From contig NC_061812.1 of NCBI RefSeq assembly GCF_021462225.1, positions 53,189,848 through 53,253,847 on the forward strand: a DNA stretch of 64,000 bases, read 5' to 3'. Origin of the DNA: Girardinichthys multiradiatus (Eukaryota > Chordata > Actinopteri > Cyprinodontiformes > Goodeidae). The notes beneath the pieces are model-generated. The model was not told the origin of the DNA. It made no database searches and saw only the letters and a program-made list of their open reading frames with translations. Positions 1 to 11,119 of this stretch are shown one piece after another. A program made the position numbers and the translations under genes. Positions within the stretch are counted from its first letter, which is position 1. Each line of letters begins with the position of its first letter.

Positions 1-799
1 TGTTGCAGTTGGAGAAACAAATCCCTTTCACAAGCTAAAAGACAAAAAGAAAACCAGCACATCTATTAGAAAGAAGAAAGACTGATGAAGCAAAATGAAG
101 TATGTTTTCTTGCCTCATACAGACAGATTATAGCACAGCACCAGAGACTCCCTTCAGTAACACTTTGTGTCCTTACGGTTATGAACGCAGAGCACTCGGG
201 CATTTGGGATTTGGTGGAAGCGATAACTTTCCAAACCACCTTACCTTAACCAGAGAAAAGAATACATAAGAGGGGGGGGAGACCAGCGCAGAGCAGGAAT
301 TAATATTTCATTTGTGGTGAAACAGATTACGAAGCTGAAAATCCACGCTGCAGCCAGCCGCCATGTGATAGACATGATTGCCTAGAAACTGCTATAGAGT
401 TAAATACAGCTGAAAGGAGTGATACAGTAAAAGATCAAAACATCTTAAATTGCTCAAGTTGAAACACTTTATCTTTGTGTACTGTCTGAGCACAATATGC
501 TTCTCCTCTGAGGTGAGAGCAAAGAGACGGCTCTTGTGAAACTTCCAGCACTTGGATTCCTGAATGCTCATATAGCCAGCCATCATGTGGTCAGCTGTTA
601 TGTGGGCAGTGGGTTCCTGAGTTATTTATAGCAGCCTTGGACAGCTGCTTCACACAGCCAAGTTGTGTTGTCAGCAGAAATCTGTCTGTCGGCCACAAAT
701 ACCTAATTATTGGGTCCTCACAGGATATTAGTGCTAGCTTCCTGACATAGTCACTGTCACCTTTTTACTTCATCTGTGATCTCTATTGTCTCATTAGGG
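1..799. other. Intronic sequence, nothing recognised
   Basis: No exon, RNA gene or repeat could be recognised. By position this lies in the phactr3 intron that follows exon 8 (the next exon is outside the window). The short open frames here have no coding character. Confidence 0.5.
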
Positions 800-801
800 T
801 A

Positions 802-870
802 CAGTTCTGGTCAGAGGTTTGCATACACTCATGAGCAAGAATGTCAGGTTTTAAAGATTTATTTGTACTG
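802..870 (+). repeat. Tc1-type terminal inverted repeat remnant
   Basis: A TA dinucleotide at 800-801 is followed by a stretch resembling the outer ends of Sleeping Beauty-like Tc1 elements (CAGTTCTGGTCAGAGGTTTG then CATACAC). A reverse-complement relative of the same end occurs at about 20898-20930. I could not find a partner end nearby, so this is probably a solo or decayed end. Confidence 0.35.
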
Positions 871-1111
871 TTCCTTGGTGTAAATCCTATGTCATCCAGG
901 ATCTGATAATTAGCTCTGCACAAAATCATGCAATGACATTATCAGTTTGTAGAGATTTACCTTTTTCTCATTCGTTTTTTCTCATTTGGTCACTAAAATT
1001 TGAGTCTGGTCTGAAAATCTACTGCAGCGATACTCCATTCAATGGGCCTTATATCTTATTGGTGTGCAAAATGTGTATTCATTGCACTTGCCATATATCA
1101 TGGTATATATA

Positions 1112-1768
1112 CTGCTCAAAAAAATAAAGGGAACACTCAAATAACACATCCTAGATCTGAATGAATGAAATATTCTCATTGAATACTTTGTTCTGTACAA
1201 AGTGGAAAGTGCTGACAACAAAATCATACAAAAAGCTCCTCCTGTTCCTCCTTGCACAAAGGTGGAGGTAGCGGTCCTGCTGCTGGGTTGTTGCCCTCCT
1301 ACGGCCTCCTCCACGTCTCCTGGTGTACTGGCCTGTCTCCTGGTAGCGCCTCCAGGTTCTGGACACTACGCTGACAGACACAGCAAACCTTGTGGCCACA
1401 GCTGGCATTGATGTGCCATCCTGGATGAGCTGCACTACCTGAGCCACTTGTGTGGGTTGTAGAGTCCGTCTCATGCTACCACGAGTGTGAAAGCACCACC
1501 AACATTCAAAAATGACCAAAACATCAGTCATAAAGCATCGGTACTGAGAAGTGGTCTGTGGTCCCCATCTGTAGAACCACTCCTTTATTGAGTGTCTTGC
1601 TAATCGCCAAAGATTTCCTCCTGTTGTCTTTTTCATTTGAACAACAAGATGTGAAATTGATTGTCAATCAGTGTTGCTTCCTAAGTGGACAGTTTGATTT
1701 CACAGAAGTTTGATTTACTTGGAGTTATATTGTGTTGTTTAAGGGTTCCCTATATTGTTTTTCAGCAG
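1112..1768 (-). mobile_element. Internally deleted ISRm11-type Tc1/mariner-superfamily element
   Basis: The ends are inverted repeats (left CTGCTCAAAAAAATAAAGGG; right, reverse-complemented, CTGCTGAAAAACAATATAGG) flanked by TA on both sides (1110-1111 and 1769-1770). These ends resemble the family known in fish as TcMar-ISRm11. On the minus strand an open frame (1151-1636) carries the N-terminal helix-turn-helix of a transposase (residues like [12 protein letters not shown] then [15 protein letters not shown]), followed by a basic stretch. The DDE catalytic part is missing, so the copy is 657 bp and could move only if a full-length relative supplied transposase. Confidence 0.7.
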
Positions 1769-2010
1769 TATTTTATGATTATGGCATTTGTGAACAGTAA
1801 TTTGATTGCTTTTTTCTAACCCTCACCCAACAGGCTTCTTCAGTACTGAAAATGGGTTGAATGAATCATGCTTACAATTGAACATCCTGGCCAAATCCAT
1901 TTCATTTGAGCGTGACAGTTTGGGTCTCCCAGACTTTGGCAAAGTGGTGCTGAAAAAATAAGTAGTAGAAGACTTTCAAAATGCAAACTCCTAATGGTTT
2001 TGCCATTGTT

Positions 2011-2207
2011 TTAAGGTGTATTCACACCAGAAGCATAGCGCACAAGAGTCTGTTTGGAATCAGACCAGGACCGCCTCAAAATGTAGGTCTCAGTCCGATT
2101 GTTTGGACTTGGTAAAAACCACACCTTATGTAGTCTGCGTAGGGGGGAAAACGAACTCTGGTCCGTTTAACGTGGACCAAATGTGGCTGGCGTGAATATA
2201 CCCTTAA
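2011..2207. mobile_element. MITE with TTAA target duplication
   Basis: TTAA at 2011-2014 and 2204-2207 flank imperfect inverted ends (GGTGTATTCACACCA on the left; GGGTATATTCACGCCA from the right read on the minus strand). A TTAA duplication is typical of piggyBac and Kolobok transposons. There is no coding sequence. The interior, with repeated 'GGTCC/GGACC' motifs, resembles a very common non-autonomous teleost repeat. Confidence 0.6.
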
Positions 2208-2223
2208 AATTCAAATTAAAATA

Positions 2224-2280
2224 TGTTTGAAGGAGCAGTTCCTGTAAAACTCGGTTTTACAGGAACTGCTCCTTTAAACA
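2224..2280. repeat. Near-perfect 27-bp hairpin
   Basis: Bases 2231-2250 (AGGAGCAGTTCCTGTAAAAC) are followed by a 3-base loop and their exact reverse complement at 2254-2273. Pairing continues outward to 2224/2280 with one G-T mismatch. The loop is too short for an ordinary microRNA precursor. A fold-back duplication is the simpler reading. Confidence 0.7.
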
Positions 2281-3666
2281 CATGGTGGAACATCACTCCA
2301 GCTCATATAGTAAATAATGAATGAATGCTTGAGGCTGGAAGGCTGGGAAAAATATTCTACATAAGGTTAATTCTAGTCCTTCAAGAGAACTAGCTAAAAC
2401 CAGCAGTTCAGTTTTACAAACATATGAGACTGTATCATGGCGAACGATCTTTTATCAGTTCATCTCAAGTCATTGATAACTGAATGGTTGTCACAGTTTA
2501 GTTGTTCCAAACATTCTAGATGGAAGAATTCAACACAGAACATTTTTACATTTGCAACAGGATGACATCATGATCATACGGAGCACAATCAACTCTTAGG
2601 GAGCAAATAATTCCTCACAACCAAACAAAAGTAGCAAAACTGTGCTGATCTGACATGCAAGTAGATGAGTTAAGAACTGGTGGTAATTTGGTAACCCGGA
2701 GCTATGATGCAACGTGTTACAAATCCAATGTGAATAAACTCTTTACAACTCTGGCCCTCTGCTTGCCAGTGACTTCGTGTGGTTCTTTCCTGCACTGGCA
2801 GCCACAGCATTAAATGGCAAATAAAAGTTAACAAAGCGGGAAAAAAAGCAACCCTTCTAAGCCGCACAATCAGGGATTTCTTTATTGCTTATTAGATGGA
2901 TGGTCACTGGCCTCTTGGCACTTCACAGAGAATCAGTTGGGCTGCAGAAAATCTCTGCTGCCATAGCAAACTCTCATTTATATAACAATGTCTTCAGCTG
3001 AGTTCTCAAACATAAAGTAGATGGGGATATATAGCAACGCAGTAATACTGCTCCCCAGAGGAGCCCTGCCGGCGGTAAGGGGACAGTTCAGTCAGAGGGG
3101 AGCAGGCAAGAGATAATGCAATCTCTCCCACAGCAAGAGCAGGTCTGCAGCGGGGGGGAGCTCAGCTGTGACGTAGACAGGCCATTGATTATGGGTACCA
3201 ATGCACCACTTGCAGCACAATGGAGAGCTAAAATTAGAACGAGAGGGTTCCCTTCTGCTGTACTGGGCTCGCCCACTGCTCTGCATTCTGCTGCAGAGTA
3301 AAGCAACGTGCATCGGTGCAACACGCCTGGTGCTCAGCTGGGTTTTATAGCAGTAATAAATAAGAGCAAAATATCAGGCGTGCATCATCTTTAATATTAA
3401 CAAACTGTAAATATATAGATTCATAAAGACACAGCATCTGCAGCCATGTTGAGGATCAGGGAACACTGCAAAGTCAAACCTGATGCAGTCAGTTGGGCTT
3501 CTTGTCTTAAATAATCAGCTGAACTGTATTGTACTATATTCTTATATAGAAAATACTACAGACTCTCCTAAAGTGGACTATATGAATCATACTACTTGAA
3601 TGAATCATACTACACTTTTGCGCAATACGGGAATAAAGTGGAAACACCTGATGTGAATATGAATCA
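2281..3666. other. Intronic sequence, nothing recognised
   Basis: No exon, RNA gene or clear repeat was seen. Open frames near 3088-3324 overlap on both strands and have no domain, so I treat them as chance. Confidence 0.45.
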
Positions 3667-3688
3667 ATAATAATAATAATAATAATTA
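3667..3688 (+). repeat. (AAT)n microsatellite
   Basis: A short run of AAT trinucleotides. Confidence 0.85.
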
Positions 3689-3694
3689 ATATAA

Positions 3695-3772
3695 ATTTAT
3701 ATGAATTAAGCCTCTGTGCTTTGTAAAGTGCTTGACATTCTCTGTGAATTGGGGCTATATAAATAAATACAA
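3695..3772 (+). mobile_element. L2-type LINE 3' tail
   Basis: The stretch reads like the 3' end of teleost L2-family LINEs: a 'tgaattggggctatataaataaa' type ending, as in the clear L2 tails at 10361-10468 and 58900-58998. It is heavily 5' truncated and has no coding part. Confidence 0.45.
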
Positions 3773-4496
3773 CTGGTTAAAGGCTGATCTTCTGTCTGGT
3801 CAATCATTTCTGTGTTTATTTGGGCATTTGACCCAAAAGACAAAGTGACAGCCTTTTCTTAGTTTTATAATGACATGCACTCCAACAAGGTTCCCAGCCC
3901 TTTGGAGGAGAAACAGGAACTCAGAGGCTTGTAAATGTTGATGGCTCATGGTGGACACATAACAGAGGCATGAAGAGAACCTGCTCCACTCCATATGCAG
4001 GCTGTGCAAAACTATATACAAGGTTCCACCCTGAAGCAGAAGAAAAAAAATAGGTGCGCGTACCTTCCGCCATCAACCGGAGGAAAATCAGGAAAAGTGG
4101 TTTCAAGGTCAACTAAGAAAACTTGAGCAAATTGCAAAGTTTATTGCAACTTTTACTCCAAAGGATTTACACCTTGTTGCTATAAAATAATCTATATCTA
4201 ATGGCATCTTTGTCTTCTGAATTGGAATCAAATTGAATGAGGAAGGGCCTAAAGTTTCCCACCCCTACTCTGTATGAGGCCATGTGTGGCCCTGGAAATT
4301 TCAGCAACTGCTCAGACCAATTGCTGAATTAAATCTGAAGCTCCTTTATGTTGTTGATAGAGGCACTCAAACAAAACATGTTTATGTGGAACAAAATGTA
4401 TTTGAGTAAAGTTAGATAAACTTGTATTTATATCGATAGCAGCAGAAGAGTTCCCTGTTCAATAGAGCTTACTGAAATTGGGGAAAAACGTATTTA
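3773..4496. other. Intronic sequence, nothing recognised
   Basis: No exon or clear repeat was seen between the short L2 tail and the Rex1-like LINE. Confidence 0.45.
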
Positions 4497-5998
4497 TGAA
4501 GGACCTGATAACGTCTCCCCATTATGCCTGAAAGCCTGCGCAAATCAACTCACTCCGATCTTCACAAGGATCTTCATCAAGTCACTGGAGAAATGTGAGG
4601 TCCCCTCCTGCCTCAAACAATCCACCATCATCCCGGTTCCCAAGAAACCCACCATCGTAGGATTAAATGACTACAGGCCTGTAGCCCTGACGTCTGTGGT
4701 CATGAAGTCCTTTGAGCGGCTGGTGTTGAAGCACCTGAAAGACATCACAGGCCCCCTGCTGGACCTCCTGCAATTTGCTTACCGAGCAAACAGGTCGGCA
4801 GATGATGCTGTTAACTTAGGTCTACACTTCATCCTGCAACACCTCGACCATCCAGGGACGTACGCCAGGATCCTGTTTTAGACTTCAGCTCCACCTTCAA
4901 CACCATCATACCAGACATCCTCCACCAGAAGCTCACACAGCTCAACGTCCCAGCCTCCACCTGTCAGTGGATCAACAGCTTCCTGATGGACCGACAGCAG
5001 CAGGTGAGACTGGGGAGCATCTTCTCCTGATCCAGATCAATAAGTACTGGTGCCCCCCAGGGGTGTGTTCTATCCCCACTCCTCTTCTCCCTGTACACAA
5101 ATGACTGCACCTCATCGGACTCGTCCGTGAAACTCCTTAAGTTTGCAGATGACACCACTGTCATTGGACTGATCCAGGACGGTGATGAGTCTGCATACAG
5201 ACAGCAGGTGGATCAGCTGGTACACTGGTGCAGTCAGAACTACCTTGAACTGAACCCACTCAAGACTGTGGAAATGGTGGTGGACTTTCAGAGAACACCA
5301 CCCCCATACACCCCCCTCACCATCCTCAACAACACTGTATCAGCCGTGGACCACTTCAGGTTCTTAGGAACCACCATCTCTGAGGACCTGAGATGGTCTT
5401 CACACATAGACACTGTTTGAAAGAAGGCCCAGCAGAGACTGTACTTCCTGAGGCAACTCAAGAAGTTCAACCTTCCACAGGAGCTGTTGGTCATCTTCTA
5501 CACTGCCATCATTCAGTCTGTCCTGTCTTCATCCATCTCAGTGTGGTTTGGATCATCCACAAAACAGGACAGGTCCAGACTGCAACGAATAATCAGGACT
5601 GTAGAGAGAATCATCAGGGCTGACCTTCCCTCCATCCAGGATTTATATAGGTCAAGGGTCAGGAAAAGAGCTGCTAAAATCTCTGAGGACCCCACACACC
5701 CTGCACATAAACTGTTCAGAGTTTTACCTTCAGGTGGCGCTACAGAGCACTGTTCACTAAAACCAGCCGCCATAGAGACAGTTTCTTCCTCCAGGCTGTT
5801 TCTCTGATGAACATTTAATAGAGTAGAGAACAACAGCATACAGATGTTGCAAATGCACCTTTTTATTATATATGTGTATATTGTACATTGTAAATTTGTT
5901 TATTCTGTAATACAAAAACAAAACCAAAGAGCAAAGTGTACCGGAGTCAAATTCCTTGTTTGTATGTACGAGCTTGGCAATAAAGCTGATTCTGATTT
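4497..5998 (+). mobile_element. 5'-truncated Rex1-like (CR1/L2-related) LINE, decayed
   Basis: Translation in pieces gives a non-LTR reverse transcriptase. The fingers/palm start is [13 protein letters not shown]; then [16 protein letters not shown], a CVLSPLLFSLYTND block, the catalytic FADD at about 5142-5153 (KLLKFADDTTVIG), and the C-terminal thumb/connection from about 5420 to 5807 (FYTAIIQSVLSSSISVWFG; LPSIQDLYRSRVRKRA). The frame is broken at least twice: near 4877, where TAG follows an apparent single-base loss, and near 5418, where a TGA precedes a shift. No endonuclease domain remains. The element ends in GGCAATAAAGCTGATTCTGA, the short-repeat tail seen on this LINE type. Rex1 is my best family name; a related CR1/L2 clade is possible. 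Confidence 0.8.
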
Positions 5999-7479
5999 AT
6001 ATGAATACTTTTTTAGCCTTTATTTATACAAAGTTGCATTAGGACACACGGTCTGATCTATATAGACCCTCCATTTTATAATCCATGGGTTGTACCATTC
6101 AAAGTGAGAACAGTGGATCTTCTTTGGCTGTGATTAACATCGTTCTGCTCCTGAAGCTGCACACCTGTTTGTGCAGCTTCAGAAACCTCAAACAGGACGA
6201 TTAGTTCTAACCACCTCCACAAACAGCCGGGCTCTGTTCTGTCAACGTGACAGAATCAGTGCCATTCACGGAGCGATAACGCAACCAACCTGGGACAGTC
6301 GATGTTTAGAGAGCAGCTTTTGTTGCTGCTCTATGAGCCGCCAGGAGAGACTCGTCATGTCCTCTGGCAGGCCATGGAGGTCAGCGGGACACAAACAGAC
6401 GGTGCCGTCACCCCAAACAATGACACACCTTAGCTGTGCTCAGCAGTGACTCGGTTCATGTTAATGCCTCAGGCCTGCAGTCCATCACACTGCGAGCGGA
6501 GAGACCAGCGCCTGTTTGCAAGAGTTCCACATTTACACTGTCTGCATGGGACAACTACATCTCCAACTGTCTAGAGCAAATCTGGACTCCTCTGCACTGT
6601 CGATTTCAAAATGACATAACAATAATATCTAATTATTTAAATTGTGGATTGTGGACAGTACAGTGGAGCAACAGAAAAATTAAAACACCTAATTACCTGA
6701 AGAAATCGGACAGATCCTCCATGAGGTTAACAGCTAGCCAAAAACTTCAAATCAGATCTTTTACCAACCTGTAATACCATCTCTTGTAGTGAGTGAGTCA
6801 TGACAACATCAGCACTCTTCAGTGTGGACCTTGTTACTGAGTGAAACAGCCTTAAAGTTAGCTACCTTTAGTAGCAATAAATTCCATCATACAACGTAAG
6901 ATTAAAGAAATGCAGGACATTCAGCAAGGTGTGTTTGTCTCTTATGATCAGATTCATAGTACATATAGCAGGAGTTAAATCTACATCCAATGAGCAAAAT
7001 CTACCTGTTAGTTTCTCATTACATTTTATGGAAATATTATGGATGAATTTGATCTGTAAATCGTGGTTCAGTTTTGTTTAAAAATCATCATTATTTATCT
7101 GTCAGGATGCTGTTATCTAATTTTAAGACCCAGGAGGAACCTGGTGGTGTTTTTAATATGTCAGGATCACAGCAATCCTTCACCTTCAGTGTTTATTCAC
7201 TGAATGATAAAAGCTGTGCAGGTATAAGAAGTGCTTCTGCTGAGACTGGAAGAATGGCGTTAAAGGCGGCGGAGGCAGGAAAATGAGTCAACCTTTCACA
7301 ACCAGCCTCTGCATCTCTTAGATGAGCTTTGACTCATGAACTGATATTCTTCATGCTGTTGGCTTTCTATCAGTGTATTTTAGGTTCACAGTAATGCATA
7401 AACACCAACACAATGTAGAGCATATTTGTTAGGTAAAAGGAAAATGATACAGGCTTTTTAAAAGTCTAGAGACTGAAAG
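5999..7479. other. Intronic sequence, nothing recognised
   Basis: No exon or confident repeat was found. Open frames at 6171-6449 and 6436-6774 overlap each other, lack domains and have no matching splice context on the gene's strand. Confidence 0.4.
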
Positions 7480-7925
7480 CTTTTTTCTTCCTTGAAAATA
7501 GCTCAGCTTCTGTCAAACTGGATGGTGAGCATCTGTGAACAGAAATGTTCAAGTCTTGCCACAGATTCTCAGTTGGATTTAGGTCTTGGCTTTGACTAAT
7601 GCAAGAATTCGTTTTGTTCTAAACCTTTACATTGAAGCTCTGGTTGTATGTTTAGGGTTGTCATCCTGCTGAAAGGTGAACCTACGCCACATTGACTTTC
7701 TTTTTCAACTCTTCCATAAAGCCCAGATTTATGGAGTTCAAGACTAACATTTACCCCATCAACCTATTGGCTGCATCTCTGATTAATGATACAATTGTCT
7801 GGCTTTAATTTAAGGGTATCGGAGTGAACAGGGCTGAATACAAATGCACAATACTTTTAGGACTCATGTATTATTTTTAAGCCACATATCCTTTTCCATC
7901 TACTTCACAAAGTAATTACATAAAT
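7480..7925 (-). mobile_element. Decayed Tc1-like DNA transposon (transposase on minus strand)
   Basis: The text matches a very common fish Tc1-like family: the block around 'ccacagattctcagttggatttaggtcttggctttgac', then 'gtttagggttgtcatcctgctgaaaggtgaacct', and after an internal loss 'aagggtatcggagtgaacagggctgaatacaaatgcac' leading into the terminal repeat. The orientation puts the transposase on the minus strand, but no frame of useful length survives. The same family occurs at 25495-25858, 52125-53260 and 60281-62580. Confidence 0.55.
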
Positions 7926-8565
7926 ACCATCAAAACAGGACAATGGTGGGTATCCTTGTTTGTTTTATGGATTTATCCATGTAATGCATTCTGGCCCTAA
8001 ATCATTAAAGAACATCATCCTAAAAATCCTAATGTTTGGAGTTATGTGACTTTTTCCATCTAGAAAACCAATCACTGCAGAAATGTAGCAGTGCATGAGC
8101 AGCAGCCTGTTCATGTCCCCTTTGACCTCTGTCCCAACCTAACACTGAGTACACTCTGTCCATATCCCCACATCATCCTGTCACATTGCCCCTTATGACA
8201 CAAAATTGATCTCTTCCTGTTTTTATTACACAAGACTCAGCAGCTCAGTTTACATAAGCTGTGTTTGGAGAGCTGAGTGTCACCTAATGCACCTTACACG
8301 TCTGAGGCCGACCTCTTTCCAACACTGGTGGTGATCAGTAACAAACTTTATTACATCTTTTACAATTACTTGTTAGAATGCATCCATGTGCTCATAGAGA
8401 GCTCACATGGATGGCTCAGGATAACATCCTTTACATCAGACAGAGGCTCCTATTCAGATTAACAAGCAGCTGGAAAATGTCTTGGGAGAAGGTGCAGAGA
8501 AAAAAGGCACATGGTTTAATGTCCAAAGTGATCAATTTTATTGTCTTATTTTGCAAATATGCACT
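7926..8565. other. Intronic sequence, nothing recognised
   Basis: No gene or repeat could be supported here. The right part abuts the Tc1-like element that starts at 8568. Confidence 0.4.
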
Positions 8566-8567
8566 TA

Positions 8568-9533
8568 CACTCACCGGCCACTTTATTAGGTACACCTAGA
8601 TTTAAAAACCATCTCTAGGGTTTACAGAGAATGGTCCAAAAAAGAGAAAATATCCACTGATCCAGTTCTGTGGGCATAAATGCCTTGTTGATGCCAGAGG
8701 AAAATGGCCAGACTGGTTTGAGCTGATATAAAGGCAACAGTAACTCAAATAACCACTTGTTACAACCAAGGCATGCAGAAGAGCATCTCTGAACAACACG
8801 TCGAACCTTGAGGTGGATGGGCTACAGCAGCAGAAGACCACACCAGGTGCCACTCCTGTCAGCTAAGAACAGGACACTTAGGCTACAATTCAGACAGTCT
8901 CACCAAAATTGGACAACAGAAGATTGGAAAAACGTTGCCTGGTCTGATGAGTCTTGATTTCTGCTGCGACATTCTGATGGTCGGGTCAGAATTTGGCATC
9001 AACATGAAAGCATGGATCCATCCTGCCTTGTATCAATGGTTCAGGCTGGTGGTGGTGGTGTAATGGTGTGGGGGATATTTTCTTGGCACACTTTGGGCCC
9101 CTTAGTACTAATTGAGCATCATGTCAACACCACAGCCTACCTGAGTATTGTTGCTGACCATGTCCATCCCTTTATGACCACAGTGTACCCATCTTCTGAT
9201 GGTTACGTCCAGCAGGATAACGCACCATGTCATAAAGCACGAATTGAACATGACAATGAGTTCACTGGACTCAAATGACCTTCACAGTCACCAGATCTCA
9301 ATCCAATAGAGGAGTTTTGGGATGTGGTGGAACGGGAGATTCACATCATGGATGCAGCTGACAAATCTGCAGCATCTGTGTGATGCTATCATGTCAATAT
9401 GGACCAAACTCTCTGAGGAATGTTTTCAGTACCTTGTTGAATCTATGCCACCAAGGATTAAGGCAGTTCTGAAGGCGAAAGGGGGTCCAACACGGTACTA
9501 GCAAGGTGTACCTAATAAAGTGGCTGGTGAGTG
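8568..9533 (+). mobile_element. Tc1-like element, transposase broken
   Basis: Inverted ends CACTCACCGGCCACTTTATT and, from the right on the minus strand, CACTCACCAGCCACTTTATT are flanked by TA at 8566-8567 and 9534-9535. The interior carries a plus-strand Tc1 transposase remnant. A frame at 9012-9278 covers GGGGVMVWGIFSWHTLGPLV and the second catalytic region YVQQDNAPCHKARIE. After a TGA it continues as SPDLNPIEEFWDVVEREI, with the third acidic residue. The N-terminal DNA-binding part is eroded and several stops are present. A relative lies at 59069-59345. Confidence 0.8.
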
Positions 9534-9684
9534 TATTTTGAATTTGATTCTTGCAAAAATGTCCCAAAAAAGCTGGAAAAGGGGCAACAAAAGACTGGGA
9601 AAGTTGAGGAATGCTCAAAAATGAACAGGTGAACAGGTTAATTGGAATCAGATGAGTGTCAGGATTGGGTATAAAAGCATCCCC

Positions 9685-9792
9685 ACTGCTCCCTGTAAGG
9701 GATGGGTTAAATGCAGAGGACAAATTTTGTTGAAATGTGCATGTGCAATGACCAATAAAGATGATTATTATTATATTATTATTATTATATTA
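9685..9792 (+). mobile_element. LINE 3' UTR fragment inserted in the Tc1 remnant
   Basis: It reads 'ggatgggttaaatgcagagg ... caataaagatgattattatta', a typical 3' end of a fish CR1/L2-type LINE followed by an (ATT)n tail. It interrupts the Tc1-like sequence between '...aaaagcatcccc' and 'caaaaggctcag...', which are adjacent in the uninterrupted family. Confidence 0.6.
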
Positions 9793-9862
9793 CAAAAGGC
9801 TCAGTTGTTCACAAGCAAGGATGGGCGAGGTTCACCACTTTGTGAACAACTGCAAGAGAAAA

Positions 9863-9909
9863 TTCAATTCAATTCAGTTTTATTTATATTGCACCAATTC
9901 ACAACACAT
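9863..9909 (-). mobile_element. Tiny L2-type 3' tail, reverse orientation
   Basis: On the minus strand it ends in tandem GAATT units, like the L2 tails at 10361-10468 and 58900-58998 ('tgtgaattggtgcaatataaataaaactgaattgaattgaa' type). It interrupts the Tc1-like sequence. A short A-run occurs on both sides, possibly the target duplication. Confidence 0.6.
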
Positions 9910-10360
9910 AAAAATAGTCTAAGAGTTTATGAACAACGTTTCTAAATGTACGATTGTAAAGAATTTAGGGTTTTCATCACCTACAGTCCATAATATTATC
10001 ATAAGATTCAGAGAATCTGGAAAAATGCCTATGACCTTCGATCCCTGTATTAAAAATCGACATTCTGTAACGGATATTATCACATGGGCTCAGGAACACT
10101 TTAGAAACTTATTGTCAGTTAACACATTTTGTCACTACATGTACAAGTCCAAGTTAAAACGTTACCATGTAAAGCGAAAGTTATGTATCAACACCCAGAA
10201 ACGCCGCCGGCTTCTATGAGCCTGAGCTCATCTAAGATTGACTGACACAAAGTGGAAAAGTGTGCTGTGGTCTCCAAGCCACATTCTGCCATTTTACAGC
10301 AGCGTGGCTTCATAGTGAAAGAGTGCTGGTACTAGACTGCCTGCAGTCCAGATTGACCTG

Positions 10361-10468
10361 ACTTGTACCTGACTTGAAATCTGTATAATTTGATTGAATT
10401 GACTTTGTAAAATGCCTTGAGACAACATTGTTGTGAATTGGCGCTGTATAAATAACTGAATTGAATTA
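10361..10468 (+). mobile_element. L2-type 3' tail inserted in the Tc1 remnant
   Basis: The segment contains 'aaaatgccttgagacaacat', 'ttgtgaattggcgctgtata' and a terminal 'actgaattgaatt', matching the 3' end of the L2 element at 56575-58998. The Tc1-like text resumes at 10469. Confidence 0.7.
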
Positions 10469-10624
10469 AATGACCCTGTCGCAGCTTTTTTGGAATGTGT
10501 TGCCAGCATAAAATTCAAAATGAGAGAATATAAAAAATAAAAAAAAAACACAAACAATAAAGTTTATCAGTTTGAACATATCAAGTATCTTGTCTTTGTA
10601 TTGTGTTCAATTGCATTGAAAACA

Positions 10625-10997
10625 GTTTTTTCCCATCTGCCACCAGCCTGGTTAACAAAGCCCAGAAACCACCCTGACATTCTCCCTTTCCCCCACACCC
10701 CCCTTTTTTGCTGACAGGACACCTGTAACCTGTAACTCTATGCGTTACATTAACGTTCAGCTTGGACTCCTGCTTTATTTGCACAATGATCACCTGCACT
10801 GTTGTATTGCTCTTGCATCTTATACTGCTCTATATTTACTCTCACTCACTTAAAACTGTGCACATATATTTATATTATATTGTAGATATATTTATACTGT
10901 TTCATTTGTATTGTATTGCACCGACTACGCCAAAACAAATTCCTTGTATGTCCAAAAACGTACTTGGCAATAAAGCTTTTCTGATTCTGATTCTGAT
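10625..10997 (+). mobile_element. Rex1-like LINE 3' UTR inserted in the Tc1 remnant
   Basis: It ends in 'acgtacttggcaataaagcttttctgattctgattctgat', closely matching the tail of the Rex1-like element at 4497-5998. Only the 3' UTR is present. The open frame through it (10762-11160) is not a gene. The Tc1-like terminal sequence resumes right after. Confidence 0.7.
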
Positions 10998-11119
10998 ATA
11001 TGTTGAACAGGATTTGCAAATCATTGGCACTGGGATTGTAATTCTCCCTCACGGTTATTTACGAGCTGACCAGAGTGCTGGACAACTAGTAGAATATCAA
11101 AAGACAAATGACATCACAC

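Larger units (their letters stand above)
9541..11048 (+). mobile_element. Tc1-like remnant cut up by four LINE 3' ends
   Basis: Segments 9541-9684, 9793-9862, 9910-10360, 10469-10624 and about 10998-11048 read in order as one Tc1-like transposon family common in fish. They include 'ggggcaacaaaagactgggaaag', 'ggctcagttgttcacaagcaagg', 'aacgtttctaaatgtacgattg', the transposase region around YMYKSKLKRYHVKRK ... NTQKRRRL (9929-10219), 'cagcgtggcttcatagtgaaagagtg', and the terminal part 'aggatttgcaaatcattg'. Each gap between segments is filled by a LINE 3' end, described separately. The central catalytic half of the transposase is also missing. Confidence 0.7.

Noticed and set aside
2224..2280. 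microRNA gene
   Set aside because: Perfect stem with a 3-base loop lacks the bulges and loop size of ordinary precursors; a snapback duplication is simpler.
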